From assembly GCF_008711155.1 (NCBI RefSeq), contig NZ_VUYQ01000006.1:186001-250000 (forward strand): a stretch of 64,000 nucleotides of DNA, written 5' to 3'. Below the pieces are notes generated by a model. It was given only the letters and a program-made list of their open reading frames with translations, was not told where the DNA came from and ran no database searches. Numbering within the stretch: position 1 is the stretch's first letter; the number at the start of each line of letters is the position of its first letter. This DNA is from Dechloromonas sp. CZR5. Lineage in GTDB: Bacteria > Pseudomonadota > Gammaproteobacteria > Burkholderiales > Rhodocyclaceae. This document shows, piece after piece, positions 10,778 to 18,643 of this stretch. A program made the translations under genes and the position numbers.

Positions 10778-11449
10778 TCAGTCGGCCAGTTCGATCTGCC
10801 CGCTGACATGGGTGGTCACCAGGCTTTCTCCCGCTTCCAGCGGCGCCGGTGCAGCCTCAGCCGCCATCATGACGGCCTTGCCACGAAACACCGGCGTAGG
10901 CGGCATGCCGCCCCCCTGGTTGATGTTCATCTGCTTGATCTTCCAGCTCTTGCCCAAGGTATCGGCGATCAGCGCGGCACGGTTCTGGAAGGCGCGTATG
11001 GCCTCGCGCATGGCCTCGTCTTCGGCTTGATGCCGCGTTTCCGGCGAAGGCATCTGGCTGATGTCGCCAACCGCCAGGCGCATCTGCTGCAGACGCCCCA
11101 GCAGATCGGAAACGGCAGCGAAGTCCTTCGATTCGATCAGCAGTTCGCTACGCATCCGCCAGCCATCGATCTTGCGGGACTGGGTGTAAACCGGATAGGT
11201 CGACTGGCTGCCGCTCTTGACGTTGACGCCCTTTCTTTCGCGAATGACCTTGAGCGCCTCGGCAATATCGCCATTGACCCGCCGTGCCAGTTCGGCCGGA
11301 TTGCTGCCGCTGGCTTCGCTGAACACGCTGGCGCGCACCATGTCGTTCGCGGCGGGCCGGCTGGAGTCCGCGGACAGATCAATCAAGGCACCCGCCTGGG
11401 CGGTTGCGGCAAGGCTCATGGCCCACAGGGCAAGCAGTTTCTTTTTCAT
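10778..11449 (-). CDS. SIMPL domain-containing periplasmic protein (DUF541, YggE-like)
   Basis: 223 residues with a signal peptide (KKLLALWAMSLAATAQA). The rest fits the SIMPL/DUF541 fold: ANDMVRASVFSEASGSNPAELARRVNGDIAEALKVI near the start, then YTQSRKIDGWRMRSELLIES and a late segment RAALIADTLGKSWKIKQMNI. YggE-type proteins are linked to oxidative and envelope stress, but the biochemical role of this group is not settled. The gene overlaps the upstream GlsB-like gene by 4 bp (ATGA), so the two form an operon. It converges on the TonB receptor operon from the other strand with about 55 bp between stops and no clear terminator. Confidence 0.82.
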   Translation of the reverse strand: MKKKLLALWAMSLAATAQAGALIDLSADSSRPAANDMVRASVFSEASGSNPAELARRVNGDIAEALKVIRERKGVNVKSGSQSTYPVYTQSRKIDGWRMRSELLIESKDFAAVSDLLGRLQQMRLAVGDISQMPSPETRHQAEDEAMREAIRAFQNRAALIADTLGKSWKIKQMNINQGGGMPPTPVFRGKAVMMAAEAAPAPLEAGESLVTTHVSGQIELAD

Positions 11450-11700
11450 TGGATTCCCTTGTCACGGAAGCGGCCGTAGATGACCAGCAGGATAATCGCC
11501 ACCACGAGCGACGCAATGAATCCGGCTCCCTGCCCAGCCTGATACCAGCCCATGCCCTGCCCGATGATGCCGGCCAGGAACGAACCGCCCACACCAAGCA
11601 GGATGGTGGCGAGGAAACCCATGTTTTCCTTGCCGGGATGCAGCAGCTTGGCGACGACGCCAATCACGAAGCCGACCAGTATGGTCCACACGATACCCAT
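11446..11700 (-). CDS. GlsB/YeaQ/YmgE family small membrane protein
   Basis: 84 residues. The ATG at 11700 is chosen because AAGGAAGG sits just upstream and the protein then begins with the family's usual first membrane helix (MGIVWTILVGFVIGVVAKLL). Three hydrophobic helices are separated by glycine-rich turns (LLGVGGSFLAGIIG, GFIASLVVAIILLVIYG), the standard pattern of the transglycosylase-associated/GlsB family. These proteins are commonly general-stress induced and of unknown biochemical function. The stop overlaps the start of the SIMPL gene. Confidence 0.85.
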   Translation of the reverse strand: MGIVWTILVGFVIGVVAKLLHPGKENMGFLATILLGVGGSFLAGIIGQGMGWYQAGQGAGFIASLVVAIILLVIYGRFRDKGIQ

Positions 11701-11793
11701 TGAGGCCTTCCTTTTCAGTTGGATGTACCGGAAACAGCAGGTTGTCTGCCGAAAGGGCATGACACCCTCCGCTCATATTAACGTGCGGTCATT

Positions 11794-12720
11794 TCAGTGG
11801 TTGTCGTCGCTGCGTAAAGAATTGTTTCCATCCAGCCGCCGCGTCAGTTGCTCAGCGAGCGTATCCATGAGCACCCTCACCCGATGCGGTACGTGCCGAT
11901 TGCTGGGCAGCATGGCGTAGATGCCCAGTTCCGGCCCCGGATATTCCCGCAGTATCTCGACCAGGCGGCCACTGGCGAGAAAACTCTCGGCAACAAAATC
12001 GGGATGGCAGGTAATCCCCATCCCCTGCGCCGCCGCTTCGGCCAGAACATCGCCGTTATTGGCATCGAGGCAACTGCGGACGGGAAAGTTTTCGAACTGG
12101 CCATTCACCGAAAACTGCCAGACGATGGCATTGCCTGCATTGGTATAGCCAAGACACAGGTGCCGCGCCAATTCGGCGGGATGCTGCGGCGTCCCGTGCC
12201 TTGCCAGGTAATCGGGTGCGGCCAGGAGCATCAGGCGGCTGCTGCCGATCCGGCGTGCGACATCGCCCGGCTCGAGACGCCGGGTGACGCGAATGGACAG
12301 ATCGATGCCCTCCTTGATCAGGTTGACTCGCTGGTCGCTGAAATCCATGTCCAACTTCACTTCCGGATAGCGCCGGGCAAATTCGAGCAACACCGGGGCC
12401 AGGCGCTTCAGGCCAAAACTGAGGGGCACGCCAAGGCGGATATTGCCGCGCGGCATCTGCCGCTCTTCGGCCACCCCCGTTTCGGCGGATTCGACCAGAT
12501 TCAGGATGACCCGGCATTTTTCCAGATACGCCGTACCGGCCGAAGTCAGCGCCAGTCGCCGGGTGCTGCGCACCATCAACTTGATGCCCAGATGCGACTC
12601 CAGGCCGGCAATCTGGCGGGTCACCACCGAACGGGCAACGCCGATCCGCTGAGCGGCGGCCGCGAAGCTACCCAACTCGGCCACCCGCACAAACAGCTGC
12701 ATCGCATCGAGACGGTCCAT
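11794..12720 (-). CDS. LysR family transcriptional regulator
   Basis: 308 residues. An N-terminal winged helix-turn-helix (LDAMQLFVRVAELGSFAAAAQRIGVARSVVTRQIAGLESHLG) is followed by the LysR effector-binding domain, including the MPRGNIRLGVPLSFG linker typical of the CrgA-like subgroup. ATG 12720 is chosen; an in-frame TTG 9 bases upstream is less likely. It is divergent from the dioxygenase/cytochrome b561/YceI operon across about 95 bp that contain a repeated TTGCCAATT, so it probably controls that operon and itself. Effector unknown. Confidence 0.88.
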   Translation of the reverse strand: MDRLDAMQLFVRVAELGSFAAAAQRIGVARSVVTRQIAGLESHLGIKLMVRSTRRLALTSAGTAYLEKCRVILNLVESAETGVAEERQMPRGNIRLGVPLSFGLKRLAPVLLEFARRYPEVKLDMDFSDQRVNLIKEGIDLSIRVTRRLEPGDVARRIGSSRLMLLAAPDYLARHGTPQHPAELARHLCLGYTNAGNAIVWQFSVNGQFENFPVRSCLDANNGDVLAEAAAQGMGITCHPDFVAESFLASGRLVEILREYPGPELGIYAMLPSNRHVPHRVRVLMDTLAEQLTRRLDGNNSLRSDDNH

Positions 12721-12722
12721 TG

Positions 12723-12753
12723 TTGCCAATTCGAGAATAGTTATTTGCCAATT
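12723..12753. promoter_or_regulatory. Direct repeat TTGCCAATT, candidate LysR operator
   Basis: Two exact copies of TTGCCAATT at 12723-12731 and 12745-12753, with starts 22 bases apart (two helical turns), lie in the divergent intergenic region between the LysR gene and the dioxygenase gene. LysR proteins bind phased half-sites in such regions. The repeat is seen directly; its use by this regulator is inference. Confidence 0.4.
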
Positions 12754-12814
12754 GTCCCCTATTTAGCACCAAAAAACGAGCATACAGTACGTCCATCGCA
12801 AACGGAGTGATGTC

Positions 12815-13618
12815 ATGAACCCCATCCAACCCGCTCTCTTCGTCCCGCACGGCGCACCCACCTTTGCGCTGCGCCCGGGGGCTGCCGGCGCCGCGCTGGT
12901 CGCCAAGGCGGCCACGTTGCCTTTGCCGCGCGCCATCGTCATCGTCAGCGCGCACTGGGATACCGATGTACCGACCGTCGGCTTTGCCGAGAAACTGGAA
13001 ACCATCCACGACTTTTGGGGCTTCCCGGAGGCGCTGTATGCCATCCGCTACCCGGCCACCGGCTGCCCCGAAGCCTCGCGCGAAGTGGTTGCCGCCCTGG
13101 AGACGGCCGGCCTGCCCGTCGCCACCGATGCCACCCGGGGCTTGGACCACGGCGCCTGGGTACCGTTGCGCCTGATGTTCCCCGACGCCGAAGTACCCGT
13201 CGTCCCGCTCTCGGTGCAGAGCCGCGGCGGCCCGGCAGAAGCCTTCCGGCTCGGTCGCGCCCTCGCCCCGCTGGCGGCACGAGGATTCCTGATCGTCGGT
13301 TCGGGCAGCATTACCCACAACCTGCGCGACTATCAGAAGGCCTGGCAAGACGGGGGTAAAACACCGGCTTACGTCCGCGAATTTGCCGACTGGCTGGCCG
13401 GACGGGTCGCTGCCGACGACGTGCCGGCCCTGCTCGACTACCGCCGCCAGGCGCCGGACGGCATGCAGGCGCACCCCAGCGAGGAACATCTGCTGCCCTT
13501 TCATGTCGCACTGGGAGCCGGCGGCGACCATCCGCGCAGCCAACGATTCCATGCCGGCATCGACGATTACGTGATCGCCATGGATGCCTATGCCTTCGAG
13601 CAAGGAGAACCCGCATGA
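12815..13618 (+). CDS. Extradiol ring-cleavage dioxygenase family protein (DODA/YgiD type)
   Basis: 267 residues, cytoplasmic. The metal-site histidines of the class III extradiol/DODA family are visible: H12 in LFVPHGAPTF, H47 in VSAHWDT, and the histidine near 169 in GSGSITHNLRDY. An acidic/His region is present in HPSEEHLLPFHVALGAG. E. coli YgiD of this family is a zinc DOPA 4,5-dioxygenase. The true substrate here is unknown, and many bacterial members lie next to redox or stress genes. It is first in an operon with cytochrome b561 (4-bp overlap) and two YceI genes. The start is preceded by GGAGTGATGTC. Confidence 0.85.
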   Translation: MNPIQPALFVPHGAPTFALRPGAAGAALVAKAATLPLPRAIVIVSAHWDTDVPTVGFAEKLETIHDFWGFPEALYAIRYPATGCPEASREVVAALETAGLPVATDATRGLDHGAWVPLRLMFPDAEVPVVPLSVQSRGGPAEAFRLGRALAPLAARGFLIVGSGSITHNLRDYQKAWQDGGKTPAYVREFADWLAGRVAADDVPALLDYRRQAPDGMQAHPSEEHLLPFHVALGAGGDHPRSQRFHAGIDDYVIAMDAYAFEQGEPA

Positions 13619-14139
13619 ACTACACCAAGACCGCCAAGGTCCTGCACTGGCTGATGGCCATCCTGCTCTTCGGCCTGCTGGCACTCGGCTTCTACATGCA
13701 CGACCTGCCGCTGTCGCCGGACAAGCTGAAGCTCTATTCCTGGCATAAGTGGGCCGGCGTCACCGCCTTCCTGCTCGTCGCCCTCCGCCTGACCTGGCGC
13801 ATCGCGCACCGCCCGCCGGCCCTGCCCGACAGCATGCCGAAGATCATGCAGTTCGCCGCCCACGCCGGCCACCTGATGCTTTATCTGCTGATGATCGCCA
13901 TCCCGCTGTCCGGCTGGCTGATGAGCTCGGCCAAGGGTTTCCAGACCGTCTATTTCGGCGTGCTGCCCATCCCCGACCTGCTCGACAAGAACAAGGAAAT
14001 CGGCGACCTGCTGGCCCTGGTGCACAAGAGCCTGAACCTCCTCTTCGTCGCCGTGCTCGCCGGTCACATCGGCGCCGCGCTGAAGCACCATTTCATCGAC
14101 AAGGACGACATCCTGACCCGGATGCTGCCCAAGCACTGA
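13615..14139 (+). CDS. Cytochrome b561 family protein
   Basis: 174 residues with four predicted membrane helices and the heme-ligand-type histidines of the bacterial b561 family: KVLHWLMA, YSWHKWAG, FAAHAGHLMLYLL, LVHKSLNLL and LAGHIGAALKHH. It probably transfers electrons between quinol and a periplasmic acceptor. It overlaps the dioxygenase stop by 4 bp and is followed after about 20 bp by yceI genes. The b561-YceI pairing is common in proteobacteria; YceI proteins bind polyprenyl lipids, including quinone-like molecules. Confidence 0.9.
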   Translation: MNYTKTAKVLHWLMAILLFGLLALGFYMHDLPLSPDKLKLYSWHKWAGVTAFLLVALRLTWRIAHRPPALPDSMPKIMQFAAHAGHLMLYLLMIAIPLSGWLMSSAKGFQTVYFGVLPIPDLLDKNKEIGDLLALVHKSLNLLFVAVLAGHIGAALKHHFIDKDDILTRMLPKH

Positions 14140-14161
14140 TCCCACCTCACGGAGAACCGAC

Positions 14162-14713
14162 ATGAAAAAAATCATCCTCGCCTTCGCCCTGGCCGGCGCC
14201 TTTTCGGCCCAGGCGGTCGAATATACCCAGGTCCAGCCGGACAAGAGCGCCATCAACTTCACCTACAAGCAGATGGGCGTCGCCGTCGATGGCAAGTTCA
14301 AGAAATTCGCCAGCCAGCTGAATTTCGACCCGGCCAAGCCGGCTGCCGCCAAGGCTACCTTCGATGTCGAACTGGCCAGCGTCGACACCGGCGCGCCGGA
14401 AGGCGACCAGGAAGTCGCCGGCAAGCCGTGGTTCAACACCAAGGCCTTCCCGACCGCCAGGTTCGTCTCCGGCACCGTCAAGCCGCTTGGCGGCAACAAG
14501 TATGAAGTCGCCGGTCAACTGAGCATCAAGGGCAAGACGCAGGATGTCGTCGTCCCCGCCACCTTCACGACCCAGGGCAACACCGGTGTCTTCGACGGCA
14601 GCTTCATCATCCGCCGCGCCGACTTTTCCATCGGCGAAGGCACGTGGGCCAAGTTCGACATCGTCGCCAACGACGTCGTAATCAAGTTCCGCATCACCGC
14701 CACCAGCAAGTAA
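14162..14713 (+). CDS. YceI family periplasmic protein (first copy)
   Basis: 183 residues with signal peptide KKIILAFALAGAFSAQA. YceI lipocalin-like fold features include KSAINFTYKQMGVAVDGKFKKF near the start, the central FDVELASVDTGAPEGDQEV and GKPWFNTKAFPTARFVSG, then YEVAGQLSIKGKTQDVVVPATF. Members bind isoprenoid chains and are induced by base or osmotic stress in E. coli. It sits between cytochrome b561 and a second yceI gene in one operon; the two YceI proteins are clearly diverged. Confidence 0.88.
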   Translation: MKKIILAFALAGAFSAQAVEYTQVQPDKSAINFTYKQMGVAVDGKFKKFASQLNFDPAKPAAAKATFDVELASVDTGAPEGDQEVAGKPWFNTKAFPTARFVSGTVKPLGGNKYEVAGQLSIKGKTQDVVVPATFTTQGNTGVFDGSFIIRRADFSIGEGTWAKFDIVANDVVIKFRITATSK

Positions 14714-14739
14714 CCCCAATCTCACACGGAGAAATCACC

Positions 14740-15309
14740 ATGAAGAAACAACTCGCCACCCTCGCCCTGGCTATCGCAGCCGCCGCCCCTGCCTTCGCCG
14801 CGCCGGAAACCTTCGTCGCCGACAGCACCCACACCTTCTCGCGCTTCTCGTACAGCCACTTCGGCTACTCGACCCAGCTGTCGCGCTTCAACAAAAACAG
14901 CGGCAAGGTCGTCTTCGACAAGGCCGCCAAGACCGGTTCGGTCGACATCACCATCGACACCAAGTCGGTCGATACCGGCTACGCCACCTTCGACGAACAC
15001 ATCCAGGGCGAGGATTTCCTCGACACCGCCAAGTACCCGACCGCCCATTTCAAATCCACCAAGGTCATCTTCGAAGGCGACAAGCCGGTCAAGGTCGAAG
15101 GCAACCTGACACTCAAGGGCGTCACCAAACCGGTCACGCTGACCGTTACCTCCTTCCAGGCCATGCCGCACCCGATGCTGAAGAAGGACGCCATCGGCGC
15201 CAACGCCTGGACCGTGGTCAAGCGCTCCGAATTCAACGCCGGCAAATACGCACCCTACGTCGGCGACGAAGTGCGCATCGACGTGGCGATCGAAGCAATC
15301 AAAGAATAA
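14740..15309 (+). CDS. YceI family periplasmic protein (second copy)
   Basis: 189 residues from ATG 14740, preceded by CACGGAGAAATCACC and followed by a standard signal peptide (KKQLATLALAIAAAAPAFA). Family motifs are DSTHTFSRFSYSHFGYSTQLSRF, VDITIDTKSVDTGY, HIQGEDFLDTAKYPTAHFKS and VEGNLTLKGVTKPVTLTV. This is the canonical YceI form; the upstream copy is the more divergent one. It is the last gene of the operon, followed directly by an intrinsic terminator. Confidence 0.92.
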   Translation: MKKQLATLALAIAAAAPAFAAPETFVADSTHTFSRFSYSHFGYSTQLSRFNKNSGKVVFDKAAKTGSVDITIDTKSVDTGYATFDEHIQGEDFLDTAKYPTAHFKSTKVIFEGDKPVKVEGNLTLKGVTKPVTLTVTSFQAMPHPMLKKDAIGANAWTVVKRSEFNAGKYAPYVGDEVRIDVAIEAIKE

Positions 15310-15331
15310 GCGAGGTCTTACCGCGTCACGG

Positions 15332-15360
15332 AACGCCGGCCACCTGGCCGGCGTTTTTTA
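15332..15360 (+). terminator. Intrinsic terminator after the yceI operon
   Basis: A GC-rich hairpin with arms ACGCCGGCC and GGCCGGCGT is followed directly by a run of T. It lies 22 bases after the second yceI stop and ends the dioxygenase-b561-yceI operon. Confidence 0.85.
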
Positions 15361-15381
15361 TGGTGTGCCGGCAAGCCCCCC

Positions 15382-15576
15382 TCAGTCCAGCCGCCGGATA
15401 ATTTTCCACACGTACAGTACGCTCGCTTCGCCGAATTCGCAGGCCGTCTCAACATCCTGCCAGCGCGGGTTCTCTGCCCCGGGCGGGCCGAAATATCGCC
15501 AGGGGCGCCGTTCGCCGCTGCACAGCTCGACCAGGTAAATGGCACCCGGCGTCGGTTCGTCGTTGGATGCTTTCAC
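15382..15576 (-). CDS. Conserved-looking 64-residue hypothetical protein
   Basis: A small soluble protein of 64 residues. Its ATG overlaps the stop codon of the ferredoxin-NADP reductase gene (ATG at 15576 within the stop region at 15573), which implies translational coupling and supports it being real. The composition is unremarkable, with a central GERRPWRYFGPPG and a C-terminal VLYVWKIIRRL. No family was recognised. A function tied to the reductase is possible but only inferred from the overlap. Confidence 0.6.
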   Translation of the reverse strand: MKASNDEPTPGAIYLVELCSGERRPWRYFGPPGAENPRWQDVETACEFGEASVLYVWKIIRRLD

Positions 15577-16382
15577 CAGTAGTTCTCGCTGGCGAAGTTG
15601 CCCGGCTCGCGGCTGCGGTCGGGGCGCAGGCCGCGTGTCTGCAGGATGCCGCGCACGTCGTCCAGCATCTGCGGATTGCCACAGATCAGCAATCGCGAGC
15701 GCGCCTGGTCGAGGGGCAAACCGACCCGCCCTTCCAGCGATCCGTCGCCCAGCAGCGTGGTCAGCCGCTGCCCGAGGCTACCGGGAAGCGCCTCGCGGGT
15801 CACGATGGGAACATAGTGCAGCCGTGCCTTTTCGCCGACGAACAGCATATCGCTCGTCAGCGCGGCAATCTCTTCCTGATAGGCCAGTTCCTGCGCCTGG
15901 CGGACGCTGTAGGCTAGGACGAGGTTTTCGTATTGCGCCCAAACCTCGGGGTCGCGCAGGATGGACAGGAACGGCGCCAGCCCGGTGCCGCTGGCCAGCA
16001 GCCACAAATCCCGGCCGCCCACGAACCGGCTGGTCGTCAGATAACCGTAGGGCGCTTTTTCGACGTAAATCGGATCGTCCGGACCGAGCCGGGCGAGGCG
16101 GTTGGAGAACGCGCCGTCGGGAACCAGAATGGAGAAAAACTCCAGGTACTCGTCGTAGCTGGCAGAAACCATCGAGAAGGGCCGCCAGACCACGTCGCCG
16201 GCCGGGCTTTCCAGGCCGAGCCGGACGAACTGCCCCGGCTGGAAACGAAAACTTTGGCTGCGCGAGGTGCGGAACGACAACAGCTTGTCGCACCACGGAC
16301 GAATCGACAGCACACGCTCCCGCGTGGCCTTGTCGGTTGGCTGCGGCAGCGTACCGGGACGAAAATTCGTTTCAAACTTCAT
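15573..16382 (-). CDS. fpr: Ferredoxin-NADP(+) reductase (Fpr type, first copy)
   Basis: 269-residue FAD flavoenzyme exchanging electrons between NADP(H) and ferredoxin or flavodoxin. FAD-site motif RPFSMVSASYDEYLEFFSI and NADP-site motif LLASGTGLAPFLSILRDPEVW are present, then LLICGNPQMLDDV and a C-terminal aromatic (ENYW), as in bacterial subclass I Fpr. The N-terminus carries about 15 extra residues relative to the second Fpr in this window (32001-32777); the two share the FAD and NADP motifs and are paralogues. It is coupled to a 64-residue unknown protein downstream. Confidence 0.9.
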   Translation of the reverse strand: MKFETNFRPGTLPQPTDKATRERVLSIRPWCDKLLSFRTSRSQSFRFQPGQFVRLGLESPAGDVVWRPFSMVSASYDEYLEFFSILVPDGAFSNRLARLGPDDPIYVEKAPYGYLTTSRFVGGRDLWLLASGTGLAPFLSILRDPEVWAQYENLVLAYSVRQAQELAYQEEIAALTSDMLFVGEKARLHYVPIVTREALPGSLGQRLTTLLGDGSLEGRVGLPLDQARSRLLICGNPQMLDDVRGILQTRGLRPDRSREPGNFASENYW

Positions 16383-16449
16383 GGTTCAACCCTCGGTGTA
16401 TCTCAGCCAATTCGACCGTGCAGCCCCCGGGGAGTTGCGCTGCACAATG

Positions 16450-17211
16450 TCAGAAACGCAGCCCGAGCGAGATGCGCGACTGGTTCTCCGACGAGAAATT
16501 GACCTTGTGATCCCGGGCCATGCGCACGAAGAAGTCGCGATAGTCGTAGGTTAGCGCGACGCCATGGCCAGAAACCTTCGGCGCCTCCTCGGCCTCCCGG
16601 CCGCTTTTTTCGAAAAGGTCGAGCGTCAGGCGCTGGCGGTCCGCCCACTGCGTGCGTGCAACCAGATGGGTGACCGCCTGTTCGGTGTGCAGGCGGTTGT
16701 CCTTGACCGTATAGAGCGCCAGGCGGGTGCTCGGAATCAGGCTCGTGCCGATCCCATAAACGATGGAATCGTTGGGGTCGAAGTTCAGGTTGTAGTAGTC
16801 CCTGGCATTGGTCCGGCCGTAACCCAGCAAGGCATAGACCGAGGTGCCGATTTCCAGGCTGACCGCCGTCCCGGCAAACCCGTGGGTCGCCAGTTGCAGC
16901 GAGGGAATGAGCGTGGCGTAGCCGGCTTCGAGGGTGAATTCGTAGCCGGCCCGCGTCTGCTCGAATTCGGTACCGCGCCGGTAATAGCCGAGCCACAAGG
17001 CATGCGCCCCGCTGTTAGTACGCAAGTTGAGGTCAGTAGCCGAATGCTGGTTGGTCGTCGCGTAGTAGGACGGCGTCAGCTTGAATGCCCACGGCTCGCC
17101 AGCCTCGCCGGCACCCTCCGCCGTGCCCGGCCGCGATGCATCGGCCACGGCGGGCAGCGGAAGCATCGACAACAGCGCCAACAACAACGGCAGGAATTTT
17201 CCGGAAATCAT
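16450..17211 (-). CDS. Putative outer-membrane beta-barrel protein, function unknown
   Basis: About 253 residues from ATG 17211, with signal peptide KFLPLLLALLSMLPLPAVA. The mature part alternates aromatic and polar residues in a barrel-like pattern (SYYATTNQHSATDLNLR, LWLGYYRRGTEFEQTRAGYEF, RDYYNLNFDPNDSIVYGIG) and ends SLGLRF, a C-terminal phenylalanine typical of proteins inserted by the BAM complex. No family was recognised. It lies head-to-head with an MFS transporter and upstream of fpr on the same strand, but the 67-base gap to fpr gives no proof of co-transcription. Confidence 0.65.
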   Translation of the reverse strand: MISGKFLPLLLALLSMLPLPAVADASRPGTAEGAGEAGEPWAFKLTPSYYATTNQHSATDLNLRTNSGAHALWLGYYRRGTEFEQTRAGYEFTLEAGYATLIPSLQLATHGFAGTAVSLEIGTSVYALLGYGRTNARDYYNLNFDPNDSIVYGIGTSLIPSTRLALYTVKDNRLHTEQAVTHLVARTQWADRQRLTLDLFEKSGREAEEAPKVSGHGVALTYDYRDFFVRMARDHKVNFSSENQSRISLGLRF

Positions 17212-17366
17212 GGCTGCATGATACCCGTTCGTCTTGCCGACTCCATCCCCGGTTTTCCTTGCCATCCACGGCGACGCCAAGCGGAGCCCGGAGCGGCCGG
17301 CCGGCGCCGCAAGGCACGCGCAAAATCGTGCCGAGTCCGAAATACACAAGCCAGCCGCCTTCTGGC

Positions 17367-18569
17367 ATGCTCTCTTCCGCCATGCTCGCCACGCTCCGCT
17401 CGCTGCCCCGTACCGTCTGGTTTATCGGCCTGATCAGCCTGATCAACGATGCCGCCAGCGACATGCTGTATCCGCTGATCCCGCTCTACCTGGCCTCCGT
17501 GCTGATGGCCGGCCCCCGGGTGCTGGGTCTGATCGAAGGTATCGCCGAGGCGACGGCCAGCCTGCTCAAGCTGTTCTCGGGGGTGGTGCTCGACCGCACC
17601 CGGCGCGCCAAGCCATGGATCGTCTTCGGCTACGCGCTGGCCGGTTTTGCCCGCCCGCTGATCGCCTTCGTCACGGCCTGGCCAGCCCTGCTCTGCATCC
17701 GTTTTGCCGACCGTATCGGCAAGGGCCTGCGCTCATCGCCGCGCGATGCGCTCCTGGCCGCCAGCGTTCCCGCCGAGCAGCGCGGCCTCGCCTTCGGCCT
17801 GCACCGCGCCATGGACAACGCCGGCGCCGTCGTCGGCCCGCTCGTCGCGGCGGCCCTTCTGGCCAGCGGCATGGCGCTGCGCGAGGTCTTCCTGTGGTCG
17901 CTGCTGCCGGCCATCCTTTGCCTGTTGCTGGCCATGGCGATTCGCGAACCGGCCCACGAAGCCGCCGAGCACCGGCCATTCGACTGGCGCCTGAACGACA
18001 TGCCGCCTGTTTTTCGTCGCTACCTCGTCGTCGTCGCGCTGTTCACGCTGGGCAATTCGTCGAACATGTTCCTGCTCCTACGGGCGCGCGAACTGGGTGT
18101 CGGCGAAGCCCAGATTCCCTTGCTGTGGGCTGCCATTTCGGCCGTCGCCACGGTTTTTTCCACGCCCCTGTCGGCACTCTCCGACCGCTTCGGGCGCCGC
18201 CACCTGCTGGTCGGCGGCTACCTCGCCTATGGCGTTTTCTATATCGCGCTCGGCAGCCTGGCTACGGAGGGCCTCTGGCTGTTTGCCCTTTTCGGCTTCT
18301 ACGGCCTGTTCATGGCCGCCACCGAAGGCGTCGAAAAGGCGCTGGTCGCCGATCTGGCGCCGTCTGACCGGCGAGGAACGGCCTTCGGCTGGTTCAACCT
18401 GACCGCCGGCATCATGTTGCTGCCGGCCTCGCTGGCTTTCGGCTGGCTGTGGCAATCCGTGGCCAGCTGGCTGGCATTCGCCTTTTCCGGCACCTGCGCC
18501 CTGCTCGCCGCACTGTTGATGGCCCGCTGGGTGCTCCCCCGGCAAGCCGGGGTTCGAAACACCGATTGA
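17367..18569 (+). CDS. MFS transporter
   Basis: About 400 residues with 12 predicted membrane helices. The loop 2-3 signature of the superfamily appears as SGVVLDRTRRAKPW and again in the second half as ALSDRFGRRHLLVGGY; LRSSPRDALLAASVPAEQRGLAFGLHRAMDNAGAVVGPL is typical of the YitG/drug-exporter-like clade. The start is uncertain: ATG 17367 or ATG 17382, neither with a clear ribosome site. Substrate unknown. It is followed after about 75 bp by the RND efflux operon but is separated from it by that operon's own promoter/operator. Confidence 0.85.
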   Translation: MLSSAMLATLRSLPRTVWFIGLISLINDAASDMLYPLIPLYLASVLMAGPRVLGLIEGIAEATASLLKLFSGVVLDRTRRAKPWIVFGYALAGFARPLIAFVTAWPALLCIRFADRIGKGLRSSPRDALLAASVPAEQRGLAFGLHRAMDNAGAVVGPLVAAALLASGMALREVFLWSLLPAILCLLLAMAIREPAHEAAEHRPFDWRLNDMPPVFRRYLVVVALFTLGNSSNMFLLLRARELGVGEAQIPLLWAAISAVATVFSTPLSALSDRFGRRHLLVGGYLAYGVFYIALGSLATEGLWLFALFGFYGLFMAATEGVEKALVADLAPSDRRGTAFGWFNLTAGIMLLPASLAFGWLWQSVASWLAFAFSGTCALLAALLMARWVLPRQAGVRNTD

Positions 18570-18583
18570 GAACCGAACGGTGC

Positions 18584-18616
18584 CTTAAGGGAGCCTTAAT
18601 CCGGCACCGGTAGACT
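18584..18616 (+). promoter_or_regulatory. Operator/promoter of the RND efflux operon: CTTAA repeat pair plus -10
   Basis: CTTAAG at 18584 and CTTAAT at 18595 are direct repeats with an 11-base period (CTTAA-N6-CTTAA), the pattern bound by PmrA/QseB-class OmpR-family regulators. A -10-like TAGACT (18611-18616) follows 11 bases after the second CTTAA, with no good -35, as expected for an activated promoter. The same TAGACT at the same 11-base distance recurs before the cytochrome operon at 24459. The QseB-like regulator encoded at 25982 is the probable binder (inference). Confidence 0.65.
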
Positions 18617-18643
18617 CGTTTCCGACTCACTCCGGAACCTGTC

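Noticed and set aside
18540-18560. A GGTTCGAAAC stretch resembling a tRNA T-loop
   Set aside because: It lies inside the end of the MFS gene and no acceptor, D or anticodon arm can be drawn around it.
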